Shown here: piece by piece, positions 34,298 to 43,271 of the stretch
Numbering within the stretch: position 1 is the stretch's first letter
How the letters are laid out: each line of letters begins with the position of its first letter
Source: an uncultured Sutterella sp.
Lineage (GTDB): Bacteria > Pseudomonadota > Gammaproteobacteria > Burkholderiales > Burkholderiaceae_F
Direction: 5' to 3'
Length of the DNA: 48,636 nt
NCBI GenBank assembly: GCA_900315045.1
Contig: OMXR01000017.1
Location: forward strand, 1 to 48,636
The notes under the pieces: model-generated
Database searches by the model: none
What the model was told of the DNA's origin: nothing
The model's input: the letters and a program-made list of their open reading frames with translations, nothing else
Translations under genes and position numbers: made by a program

Positions 34298-35578
34298 TTA
34301 GCCGACGCGCGGCACCGTGAGGCTGCCCTCGGGCATGAGGATCACAGAGGGATTCTCGCCGACGTACTGCTTGGCGATCTGCAGAGCCTCTTCAACCGTG
34401 TCGACGGCACCCGAGAAGAGCATGTCCTTGGCAAGCTGCCGGTCAAGGCGCGTGACAAGAATGTAGCGGGCCTTGGAGATCGGACGCGTTACGGCAAAGG
34501 CCTTGTTGGCGCCGATCTTGAAGTTCTTCTCGAGTTCAGCCTTGATGGCCTCGGGAGTCTTCAGACGGCGGAAGGTTTCTTCCAGAACCTTCGAGCCCGA
34601 GCCTTCTTCGCAGTCGGCAAGCAGAATGACGCAGCCGCCCTTGCGCACGGCGCAGGCCGAGTTGTCCATCGTCTTTTGCATCTGATAGACGTTGATGTCT
34701 TTGGGAAAGCCGCCGCAGGAGGCGATCACGAGGTCGGCCTCGCGCGGAATGACGCAGCCGTAGACTTCGTCAACGAACTTGCAGGCCTCGTTGTGCGCCT
34801 CGATGTAGTCGCCCGCGAACATGCGCAGGAACTCATGCTTGGCGTTGAGGATGGCGTTGAACAGGAACACGCTGCGGCCCTTGGCCCAGAGCGCGACGCC
34901 TTCCATCTGGTCTTCGTAGCAGGGGTTGCCCTTAGTCAGCCCGAGCCCTGCGTGCTCGTCAAGCATGAAGCTGTGGTTGACGCGCACCGTTTCCATCGCG
35001 GCGCAGCCGGGCAGCACGGCCTTGCGGCCGCCGCCGTAGCCGGAGAAGTAGTGGTGCACGATCGTGCCGGTGAGGATCACATGGTCGACATGGTTGATAT
35101 GCTTGTTGATGAGCACGGGCGTGCCGCGTGATGTCGTGCCGAAGCTTTCAAAATCTTCATCCTTGGTGCAGGTGCTGTTGTACATCTTCAGGCGCGAGGC
35201 GACGTTCTCGCCGACGGCCTCGACCATTTCCTCGTGCGTCATGTCGCGGTGCGTGCCGAGCGAGAAGACGATGTGCATGTCCTCGTCCTTCACGCCGAGC
35301 CGGTTCATCTCGTCGACGAGCACGGGCATGAAGTCATAGCTGTTGGCAACGCGCGTTGGATCGTTGCAGATGAAGGCAACGGTCTGGCCCGGCTTGATGA
35401 TCTCGCAAAGGGGCTTGCTGCCGATCGGGTTCTTGTTGACGGCGTCGAGCACACCCTGACGGATGTCCTTCATCGGTTCGAAGGAGGCCGTGCGCACCTC
35501 CTTGATGATGTTCGTGTCGTCAAGGTCAAATTCCTTGCGGCCGCGGCCATATGCGAAATTGAAGTGCTTAAGAGCCAT
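34298..35578 (-). CDS. larA: LarA-family nickel-dependent 2-hydroxyacid racemase
   Basis: LarA interconverts D- and L-lactate with the nickel-pincer cofactor bound to a lysine; relatives act on malate and other 2-hydroxyacids. In the 426-residue protein starting at 35578, the key residues are all present at +2 from L. plantarum LarA. They are His110 (SLGTHRD), His176 (VHHYFSGYGGG), Lys186 (the cofactor lysine in GGGRKAVLPG) and His202 (RVNHSF). Arg76 and the pair Gln299/Lys302 (YQMQK) are also in place. An active racemase is therefore likely, but the substrate cannot be read from the sequence. Confidence 0.9.
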   Translation of the reverse strand: MALKHFNFAYGRGRKEFDLDDTNIIKEVRTASFEPMKDIRQGVLDAVNKNPIGSKPLCEIIKPGQTVAFICNDPTRVANSYDFMPVLVDEMNRLGVKDEDMHIVFSLGTHRDMTHEEMVEAVGENVASRLKMYNSTCTKDEDFESFGTTSRGTPVLINKHINHVDHVILTGTIVHHYFSGYGGGRKAVLPGCAAMETVRVNHSFMLDEHAGLGLTKGNPCYEDQMEGVALWAKGRSVFLFNAILNAKHEFLRMFAGDYIEAHNEACKFVDEVYGCVIPREADLVIASCGGFPKDINVYQMQKTMDNSACAVRKGGCVILLADCEEGSGSKVLEETFRRLKTPEAIKAELEKNFKIGANKAFAVTRPISKARYILVTRLDRQLAKDMLFSGAVDTVEEALQIAKQYVGENPSVILMPEGSLTVPRVG

Positions 35579-35633
35579 GATGGAAATCTCCGCTGATAGA
35601 TAATTCTTCGAGGACAAGGCGGATACCTATTTT

Positions 35634-35664
35634 TAGGTAACTCTCGTCCGTCAAGACACATCCA
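35634..35664 (-). promoter_or_regulatory. Candidate larA promoter with an inverted repeat
   Basis: On the minus strand TTGACG (35664-35659) is a possible -35. The inverted repeat TACCTA-TTTT-TAGGTA (35634-35649) lies where the -10 region would be, about 56 bp before the larA start. The arrangement suggests a repressor site. Confidence 0.4.
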
Positions 35665-35694
35665 ATAATTATAGTTCTTTCACTGGAAAGTCAT

Positions 35695-35738
35695 GAAAAA
35701 AGAAAACTCGCCCAAACTGCACAAGGCAGCGGGCGAGT
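35695..35738 (-). terminator. Terminator of aroD
   Basis: On the minus strand ACTCGCCC and GGGCGAGT (plus-strand 35706-35738) form an 8-bp stem followed by a T-rich tail (plus-strand AAAAAAGAAAA). Confidence 0.8.
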
Positions 35739-35766
35739 CATGGCCTCAATCGAAGGTGGTAGCGCC

Positions 35767-36537
35767 TTAGCGGGAGGGGCGCAACTGCTTGAGAATCGCC
35801 GAAACCATGCTGACGGGAATTTGCCCCGGAGCCGATGCGGCAAGCCCGGCGGCAAACGTGGCGCAGGATCCGAAGAGTGCGCCGGAGATGCGGGTCGGAG
35901 AGCCGAGCTCGCCCATCGCCATGGTGAACATCGGCTGCTCGAACTGGCGGCGTGCCTCGATCGTGGCCTGCATGAGCGTGATGACATCCTCGGGCTTCTG
36001 CGGCATGACCGAGACCTTGAAGATATCGGCTCCGGCAGCGTTCATGCGCTTCATGACGGACAGGATGTCATCCTTGGACGGGGTGCCAGCGAAGTTGTGG
36101 AAGCTCGCGATGACGGGCGTGCCGGCGGCGTGCGCGTTCTTGATGAGATCAACGGCGCGGTCGCGGCGGATTTCAACGTCCACGGCATCCATCAGTCCTG
36201 ACTCCCCAATTTCGTTGACGCACGAGAAGTACGCATCCTCGTCCAGATCCGCCATGCCGCCTTCTCGCACCGTGCGCATGGTGAAGATGATCGGTTTTTC
36301 CGCATTGTGCTTGATCTTGTAGGCGGTGGCTCTCAGGTGATGCGGATCCTTATTGTCAAACCAGTCGGCGCGCCACTCGAAAATGTCGATGGGGTAGCTC
36401 TGGATCGACTGGGCGCTGTAGACGAGACCGGAGTCATCCACAGCCATCAGGCTGGTCAGAATCTTGACAGGAAGCGGCCCCAGAACGACATTGCCGATGC
36501 GGACAGCCTTGGCCGGGTCGGGAAGAAAGTTGGGCAT
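35767..36537 (-). CDS. aroD: Type I 3-dehydroquinate dehydratase
   Basis: AroD dehydrates 3-dehydroquinate in the shikimate pathway through a Schiff base. The 256-residue form from 36537 has the base/acid residues of the type I fold. FEWRADWF carries the substrate Glu-Arg, ASFHNFAGTP the catalytic histidine, DIFKVSVMPQ the Schiff-base lysine and GELGSPTRISGALFGSCATFA the Ser/Arg region. The frame upstream to 36603 is not needed. It is a single-gene unit; in many betaproteobacteria the type II enzyme AroQ is used instead. Confidence 0.92.
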   Translation of the reverse strand: MPNFLPDPAKAVRIGNVVLGPLPVKILTSLMAVDDSGLVYSAQSIQSYPIDIFEWRADWFDNKDPHHLRATAYKIKHNAEKPIIFTMRTVREGGMADLDEDAYFSCVNEIGESGLMDAVDVEIRRDRAVDLIKNAHAAGTPVIASFHNFAGTPSKDDILSVMKRMNAAGADIFKVSVMPQKPEDVITLMQATIEARRQFEQPMFTMAMGELGSPTRISGALFGSCATFAAGLAASAPGQIPVSMVSAILKQLRPSR

Positions 36538-36619
36538 GTGAGGGCACCTCTGAGAAAAAGGGGAATATGATCCATCAATTCTACTAACGACGATCTCGGT
36601 CAATCACTGTTTTTTCCTT

Positions 36620-37030
36620 ATGACAGCAGAACTTACATCAGTGCGCATCGACAAATGGCTGTGGGCCGCCCGGTTTTTCAAGACGCGCTCTCTTGCGCAG
36701 GACGCGGTTGAACTTGGCCGGGTGCGGGTGGACGGCCAGCGCATCAAGCCTTCGCGGGAGGTGAGGGGCGGCGAAATGCTGATGATCGAGCGCTCGGGCG
36801 AGCGGATCGAGATTCGGGTTGCCGCGCTTTCCGTGGTTCGCGGACCGGCAAGCGTGGCGCAAAAGCTCTACGAGGAAACCGAAGAGTCAAGACTGCGGCG
36901 CGAGCGCCAGGCGGCGATGCGCAAGCTTGCGAGCGAGCCCGCACTCGCTATCCCCAAAGGGAGACCGACAAAGCGCGATGCACGGGCTCTGCGGCGCTTC
37001 CGCGAAGGCTGGGATTCCGGGCAAGACTAG
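36620..37030 (+). CDS. hslR: Hsp15-type S4-domain RNA-binding protein
   Basis: Hsp15 recycles free 50S subunits that carry a blocked nascent chain, after heat shock. The 136-residue protein is an S4 domain at residues about 9-70 (VRIDKWLWAARFFKTRSLAQDAVELGRVRVDGQRIKPSREV) followed by a basic tail (RRERQAAMRKLAS and KGRPTKRDARALRRFR), as in the family. It is divergent from aroD. Confidence 0.9.
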   Translation: MTAELTSVRIDKWLWAARFFKTRSLAQDAVELGRVRVDGQRIKPSREVRGGEMLMIERSGERIEIRVAALSVVRGPASVAQKLYEETEESRLRRERQAAMRKLASEPALAIPKGRPTKRDARALRRFREGWDSGQD

Positions 37031-37066
37031 TTATTTCGGCCGATTTGGCTTAATATCTAGGGGAAT

Positions 37067-37122
37067 TTGCTGAGAACGAAATGTGGATACCTATTGATGG
37101 GTATCTTTTTCGTTGCCAGCAA
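37067..37122 (+). other. Three-tier nested hairpin between hslR and the fumarase gene
   Basis: Three stems are stacked on each other: TTGCTG/CAGCAA (37067-37072, 37117-37122), AACGAAA/TTTCGTT (37075-37081, 37108-37114) and GATACC/GGTATC (37086-37091, 37100-37105). TTTTT follows the inner stem, so it could be the hslR terminator. A possible -10 TAATAT at 37051-37056 would start a transcript near 37063 and make it a fumarase leader. Confidence 0.55.
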
Positions 37123-37188
37123 TAAGCGGAGCGAGCAAAAAACGCTTCCGGATGATCAACAGCTATCAATCTTTAGAAGGGAATTGCG

Positions 37189-38844
<1,656 letters not shown>

Positions 38845-38865
38845 TCGGCTTCTGATCGCGAGAAG

Positions 38866-38891
38866 GGGTGCGAAACTGCGGTTTCGCACCC
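38866..38891 (+). other. Stable hairpin after the fumarase stop
   Basis: GGGTGCGAAAC (38866-38876) and GTTTCGCACCC (38881-38891) form an 11-bp perfect stem over TGCG. No T-run follows; it stands directly before the terminator and may stabilise the transcript. Confidence 0.7.
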
Positions 38892-38894
38892 GGC

Positions 38895-38933
38895 AAGCCT
38901 CCTTTGGGATTTCGCCTGAAGGGGGCTTTTCTC
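38895..38933 (+). terminator. Terminator of the fumarase gene
   Basis: AAGCCTCCTT (38895-38904) pairs with AAGGGGGCTT (38919-38928) with one G-T pair, followed by TTCTC. Confidence 0.7.
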
Positions 38934-38940
38934 ATGCCCC

Positions 38941-38978
38941 AAAACAATCGGCCCGCCGAAGGGAATCGGGCGGGCCGA
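38941..38978 (-). terminator. Terminator of trpS
   Basis: On the minus strand TCGGCCCGCC pairs with GGCGGGCCGA (plus-strand 38948-38978), followed by TTGTTTT. Confidence 0.75.
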
Positions 38979-39000
38979 AGGCGGAATCGGATCAGCCGTC

Positions 39001-40299
39001 TCAGGCGTTGAGAAGCGCAATCGCCTTGGCAACATCCTCGGCGCTCACGCCTTCGCAAAGGGTTACCTTGCCCGCGAGCTCGTCGGTGAGCCCAGTCTTT
39101 TTGAGCGCACCGACCGTCATGCCGGCATCCCGCCCGCTCTCAAATCCGATGGAGACCAGAAGCAGCCTGCCGCTCTCGGACTCAAGCTTGAAATAGAACT
39201 TCCCGTCCTTTTCGCGATACTGCTTGAAGACGGGCTTTGCCGCCTTCTTTGCCGCAGCCTTCTTTTCCTGCTTGCCGGACATCGCGGTGAAGCTGCGCAG
39301 TCCCACGGCGTGCCGCAGCTCTTCGATGAAGGGGGTTGCGATTTTCCGGGCCTTGACGGCGCCTTGCTGGAGAATGTCTTCCAGCACTGCAGGGTGCGCA
39401 ACGTAGTAGTCGTACTTTTCGCGCATCGGGCCGATCTCTTCGTTGATCTTGTCGGCAAGGCGCTTTTTGGCTTCGCCCCATCCGAGACCGTCGCGCAGTT
39501 CAGCGCGGAACGCCTCGCGCTCGCTCTTGCCGGCAAAAGCGTCGTAGATCAGCGTGAGCGAGGTGCTGTCGGGATCCTTGGGCTCGCCAGGCAGCTTGCT
39601 GTCCGTCACGACACGGCTGATTGCTTCGCGCAGCGCCTTTTCTCCGCCGTCAAAGAGCGGAATGACGTTGTTGTAGCTCTTGCTCATCTTTCGGCCGTCA
39701 AGGCCTGGCAGCAGCGCCACATCCTGATCAACAGCCTCAAAGGGCAGCACGAAGAAGTCCTTTCCGCGGCCGTAGATATTGTTGAATCGCGTGGCGATGT
39801 CCCGGGCCATCTCCAGATGTTGGATTTGATCCCTGCCCACGGGGACGCGGTTCGCGTTGAACATCAATATGTCGGCCGTCATGAGCACCGGGTAGCAGAA
39901 AAGCCCCATCGAGACGCCTGCGTCGACGTCCTGGCTGCTCGCGGCATTTGCTTCGACAAAGGCCTTGTATGCATGGGCGCGGTTCATGAGGCCCTTCGAG
40001 CACACGCAGTTGAGCATCCAGTTCAGCAGGGGGATTTCGGGGATGTCGCTCTGGCGGTACAGCGTGACGTGTTCGGGATCAAGGCCTGCGGCAAGCCAGC
40101 AGGCGGCAATCTGCATGCGGCTTCTCTCAAGCCTTTCGGGATCCTGGCACTTGATCAGGGCATGCAGGTCGGCAAGGAAAAAGAAGCTTTCCACATCCGG
40201 GTTTTTGGAGGCCTTCACGCAGGGGCGCAGGGCGCCGCAATAGTTTCCGAGGTGAAGTGTTCCGGTCGTGTTGATTCCGGTAAGAACGCGTTCGGTCAT
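39001..40299 (-). CDS. trpS: TrpS, tryptophanyl-tRNA synthetase with a C-terminal extension
   Basis: This class I synthetase charges tRNA-Trp. In the 432-residue protein the HIGH-like motif is TGTLHLGNYCGAL and the KMSKS motif is DGRKMSKSYNNVIPLF. The catalytic part ends near residue 340, the usual TrpS length. A Lys/Ala-rich linker (KQEKKAAAKKAAKP) then leads into about 75 extra residues. The first part (DGKFYFKLESESGRLLLVSIGFESGRDAGMTVGALKKTG) looks like a DUF1508/YegP-type repeat, while the end (ELAGKVTLCEGVSAEDVAKAIALL) does not. Whether the extension binds tRNA is unknown. Confidence 0.95.
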   Translation of the reverse strand: MTERVLTGINTTGTLHLGNYCGALRPCVKASKNPDVESFFFLADLHALIKCQDPERLERSRMQIAACWLAAGLDPEHVTLYRQSDIPEIPLLNWMLNCVCSKGLMNRAHAYKAFVEANAASSQDVDAGVSMGLFCYPVLMTADILMFNANRVPVGRDQIQHLEMARDIATRFNNIYGRGKDFFVLPFEAVDQDVALLPGLDGRKMSKSYNNVIPLFDGGEKALREAISRVVTDSKLPGEPKDPDSTSLTLIYDAFAGKSEREAFRAELRDGLGWGEAKKRLADKINEEIGPMREKYDYYVAHPAVLEDILQQGAVKARKIATPFIEELRHAVGLRSFTAMSGKQEKKAAAKKAAKPVFKQYREKDGKFYFKLESESGRLLLVSIGFESGRDAGMTVGALKKTGLTDELAGKVTLCEGVSAEDVAKAIALLNA

Positions 40300-40433
40300 G
40301 ACAGAAAAAACTCACGTATGAACAGGTAAGGGGGAGACTTTAGCAAATCCGCCCGGAGCGGTCGAACTGATGAGCAAGAAAACGCAAGGCAAATCAGAAA
40401 AGAGGCATGCAGAAACAGGCCTGACCGCCCCAA

Positions 40434-40461
40434 TAAAAAGCCGCCTGGAGATCAGGCGGCT
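40434..40461 (-). terminator. Terminator of the His/Pro-rich gene cluster
   Basis: On the minus strand AGCCGCCTG pairs with CAGGCGGCT (plus-strand 40439-40461), followed by a T-run. It lies 20 bp after the last gene. Confidence 0.85.
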
Positions 40462-40481
40462 CTTACGCGGTGAACGATGAA

Positions 40482-40934
40482 TTACTGAGCCGGAACCTGG
40501 CGCCAGCCGGTCGGGCAGGAGCGGACGTCCGGATAGTAGCCGCGGGGTTCATCGCACCAGTAGACGTAGCGGACAACCTGCGAGCCCTGGGACTGGTAGA
40601 GCGTTGCGGGATCCTGCTGGTACGTGTAGTTGCTCGACGAGTTGGAAGAGCGCGCGAGCTCAGCCAGGCCGAACAGAATGGCGCCAGCGGCCACACCCGC
40701 CGCAACCGCATTGCGCGTGCTGTGGCGGCTGTGATGATGATGGTCGTCGCGGCGCGGCGGCGGTGCGCTCCTATGCTGCGGTGCGCGGTGACCGGACGAG
40801 TGGTGGGAACTGTGCGGTGCATGGGCGCCGGGGCCGCCGTGCCCCTTTGGCGGAGGAGCGGCAAAGGAGGCACTTGCCAGAGCAAGCGACGCAACAGCCG
40901 CAATCGCAAGAACCGAACGGGAAAGAGTTGACAT
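40482..40934 (-). CDS. Secreted His-rich protein with WCD-PRGYYP C-terminal motif, paralogue 3
   Basis: A 150-residue protein with a signal peptide (MSTLSRSVLAIAAVASLALASASFA). A His/Pro/Gly-rich region follows (HGGPGAHAPHSSHHSSGHRAP, then RRDDHHHHSRH). Then come a hydrophobic stretch (NAVAAGVAAGAILFGLAELA) that could be a membrane or packing segment, and the C-terminal motif VYWCDEPRGYYPDVRSCPTGWRQVPAQ, which has two cysteines. The motif is shared with the next two genes. The function is unknown; metal binding through the histidines is an inference. The start at 40934 is chosen for the signal peptide. Confidence 0.72.
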   Translation of the reverse strand: MSTLSRSVLAIAAVASLALASASFAAPPPKGHGGPGAHAPHSSHHSSGHRAPQHRSAPPPRRDDHHHHSRHSTRNAVAAGVAAGAILFGLAELARSSNSSSNYTYQQDPATLYQSQGSQVVRYVYWCDEPRGYYPDVRSCPTGWRQVPAQ

Positions 40935-41006
40935 CGACAAACTCCTAAAAAACGAAGTCCCAGACGGAGCAGCAATCACCGCACTCCGTCCGGGGCAAAC
41001 TGTCAC

Positions 41007-41306
41007 TTAATAGCGGCGCGGATGCGCAGGGATCCGATGCCAGCCGGTCCGGCAGTGGCGAACGTCCGGATAGTAGCCTCTCGGATGGTCACACCAGTTC
41101 ACAAAGCGCTGCTGAGGCGGCCGGTGATGCGCATGCGGCGGGGGCGGCGGCTTGTGGTAGCGGGGCGGCGGCGCATGGTGGTGATGCGCTGCAGGCGGCG
41201 CTGCATGCGGATGATGATGCGGACCGGGCTGGGCCATCGCGGACGTTGAGAACGCCAAAATTGCGGAAGCAGCCAAGGCGATCATAGAGGGAATGTGCAA
41301 CTTCAT
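41007..41306 (-). CDS. Secreted His/Pro-rich small protein, paralogue 2
   Basis: A 99-residue protein with a signal peptide (MKLHIPSMIALAASAILAFSTSAMAQ), a 45-residue region made almost entirely of His, Pro, Ala and aromatic residues (HHHPHAAPPAAHHHH, PPPRYHKPPPPPHAHHRPPQQ), and the C-terminal motif NWCDHPRGYYPDVRHCRTGWHRIPAHP. The tail is more compact than in paralogue 3. Nothing identifies the function. It lies 72 bp from paralogue 3 and 30 bp from paralogue 1 on the same strand. Confidence 0.75.
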   Translation of the reverse strand: MKLHIPSMIALAASAILAFSTSAMAQPGPHHHPHAAPPAAHHHHAPPPRYHKPPPPPHAHHRPPQQRFVNWCDHPRGYYPDVRHCRTGWHRIPAHPRRY

Positions 41307-41336
41307 AATGTGCCCTCCGGGGGAAAAACATTCAAG

Positions 41337-41657
41337 TCAATAATAGCGGCGCGGAGGCGGTGGAGGACCACGGCGGACCGGGACGCGATGCCAGCCGCTC
41401 GGGCAATGGCGGACAGCCGGGTAATAGCCTCTCGGATAGTCGCACCAGCTCCTATACCTTGGAGGAGGCGGGGGTGGCGGACGGTGATAGTGCCGGGGCG
41501 GTGGCGGCGGCCTGTGATAGCGCGGAGGCGGCGGTGGCGGCCTATGATAGCGCGGAGGCGGAGCATAGTATCCCGGCTGGGCGAGTGCTGCTGGCGCCGA
41601 GAGCCCCATGAACAGCGCGGCGATGATGGCGAAAAGCGATGCAATGAACCTCTTCAT
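41337..41657 (-). CDS. Secreted His/Pro-rich small protein, paralogue 1
   Basis: A 106-residue protein with a signal peptide (MKRFIASLFAIIAALFMGLSAPAALAQ). A proline-rich repeat of the form PPPPRYHRPPPPP follows, and then the motif SWCDYPRGYYPAVRHCPSGWHRVPVRR with a Pro-rich tail. It is the promoter-proximal gene of the three. The ribosome binding site is AAGAGG, 7 bases ahead of the start. The upstream region (41660-41760) is AT-rich with several TATA-like hexamers, so a promoter is likely there. Confidence 0.75.
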   Translation of the reverse strand: MKRFIASLFAIIAALFMGLSAPAALAQPGYYAPPPRYHRPPPPPPRYHRPPPPPRHYHRPPPPPPPRYRSWCDYPRGYYPAVRHCPSGWHRVPVRRGPPPPPRRYY

Positions 41658-41819
41658 ATCGATGCCTCTTGTTGTTAGGGGGAGTCGAACGACCCGTTTC
41701 CTTCACTATCACTATATACGATTTATTACTTGAGAGTGTTTTATCCAAATATATTTACGAGACTTTGCAAACGCGGTGATGAGAACGGACCAAACCGCAC
41801 AGTTCAGGAAGACGCACGC

Positions 41820-41846
41820 AAAACGGCCCGGGAAGGTGCCGGGCCG
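41820..41846 (-). terminator. Terminator of metK
   Basis: On the minus strand CGGCCCGG pairs with CCGGGCCG (plus-strand 41824-41846), followed by TTTT. Confidence 0.8.
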
Positions 41847-41873
41847 ATGGGAAAGTGCATGCAAAAGAACGGA

Positions 41874-43052
41874 TTACAGGCCTGCGTCGGCGCGAAGCAG
41901 TCTTGCCTTGTCAGTCTTTTCCCAAGTGAATTCGGGCTCTTCACGGCCGAAGTGGCCGTAGGCGGCGGTCTTGGAGTAGATTGGCCGGCGCAAGTCGAGC
42001 ATCTGGATGATGCCGCCCGGACGCAGATCGAAGTGTGCGCGGACAAGCTCGGCGATCTTCTCGTCGGCGATCAGGCCGGTGCCGTTGGTCCGGACCGTGA
42101 TGTTGGTGGGCTCGGCAACGCCGATTGCATACGCCACCTGAACCTGGCATTCGCGGGCAAGACCTGCGGCGACCACGTTCTTGGCGACATAGCGGCAGGC
42201 ATAGGCAGCCGAGCGGTCAACCTTGGTGGGATCCTTTCCTGAGAATGCGCCGCCGCCGTGCGGGCAGGAGCCGCCATAGGTGTCGACGATGATCTTGCGG
42301 CCGGTGAGGCCGCAGTCGCCCTGCGGGCCGCCGACGACAAACCGGCCCGTCGGGTTCACGAGGAACTTGGTATTTTCCAGCCATTCGGCGGGCATCACGG
42401 GGCGGATGATGTTTTCGATGACGGCCTCGACGAATTCGGGCTTCATGTTCCTGCCGTCGGACCACTCGGGCGCATGCTGGCTCGAAAGCACGATCGTGTC
42501 GGCAGCCACGGGACGGCCGTCCACGTAGCGCAGCGTCACCTGGCTCTTTGCGTCCGGACGCAGATAGGGCATGACGCCGTTGCGGCGCACGATGGACTGC
42601 TGCTCGACGAGACGGTGCGCGTAGTAGATGGCGGCGGGCATGAGCGTCGGCGTCTCATCGCAGGCGTAGCCGAACATCAGACCCTGGTCGCCCGCGCCCT
42701 GGGTGAGGGGATCGTTGTCCTTTTCATCCACGCCCTGGGCAATGTCGCCGGACTGCTTGTCGTAGCAGATGTGCACCGAGCAGCCCCGGTGATCGATGCC
42801 GTATTCGGAGTTGTCGTACCCGATGCGTTTCAGCACATCGCGGGTGATGCCGATGTAGTCGACGTTGGCATTCGTCGTGATTTCGCCTGCCAGCACGACA
42901 AGTCCCGTCGTGCAGAGCGTCTCGGCCGCCACGCGGCTCAGGGGGTCCTGCTCGAGGCAGGCGTCCAGAACGGCATCGGAGATTTGATCGGCCACCTTGT
43001 CGGGATGACCTTCACTCACGGATTCGGAGGTAAAAAGAAAATCGCTGGCCAT
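41874..43052 (-). CDS. metK: MetK, S-adenosylmethionine synthetase
   Basis: MetK makes S-adenosylmethionine from methionine and ATP. The 392-residue protein has [38 protein letters not shown] and [19 protein letters not shown], the three family signatures. The start is decided by the ribosome binding site: AAGGAG at 43065-43060 is only 1 base from the ATG at 43058 but 7 bases from the ATG at 43052, so the protein begins MASDFLF. A folded leader lies upstream (43087-43145). Confidence 0.97.
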   Translation of the reverse strand: MASDFLFTSESVSEGHPDKVADQISDAVLDACLEQDPLSRVAAETLCTTGLVVLAGEITTNANVDYIGITRDVLKRIGYDNSEYGIDHRGCSVHICYDKQSGDIAQGVDEKDNDPLTQGAGDQGLMFGYACDETPTLMPAAIYYAHRLVEQQSIVRRNGVMPYLRPDAKSQVTLRYVDGRPVAADTIVLSSQHAPEWSDGRNMKPEFVEAVIENIIRPVMPAEWLENTKFLVNPTGRFVVGGPQGDCGLTGRKIIVDTYGGSCPHGGGAFSGKDPTKVDRSAAYACRYVAKNVVAAGLARECQVQVAYAIGVAEPTNITVRTNGTGLIADEKIAELVRAHFDLRPGGIIQMLDLRRPIYSKTAAYGHFGREEPEFTWEKTDKARLLRADAGL

Positions 43053-43086
43053 TGCCATGCTCCTTACAAAGTGCGCCAAAAGCGCC

Positions 43087-43145
43087 ATACCGCGGAGCGA
43101 TGGATTGGATCCAGCGACATCATGAGTGCGACGCTTTAGCGGTAT
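43087..43145 (-). other. Folded region in the metK leader
   Basis: ATACCGC (plus-strand 43087-43093) and GCGGTAT (43139-43145) form a 7-bp stem that closes 45 nt. Inside is a second stem TGGAT-TGG-ATCCA (43101-43113). It ends 34 nt before the metK start. I could not match it to a SAM- or SAH-riboswitch consensus. Confidence 0.4.
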
Positions 43146-43271
43146 TTATTCAGTTCGCCCCGCAAGTTGTCTTCTTAACTCGGCGAATGTGGGCGTCATC
43201 ATACGCCAAAAAACTGAACTCGGACTGAAGAGTCCTTGCCAGGCGCCGCGGCTGGGCGGTCTGGGGAATTC

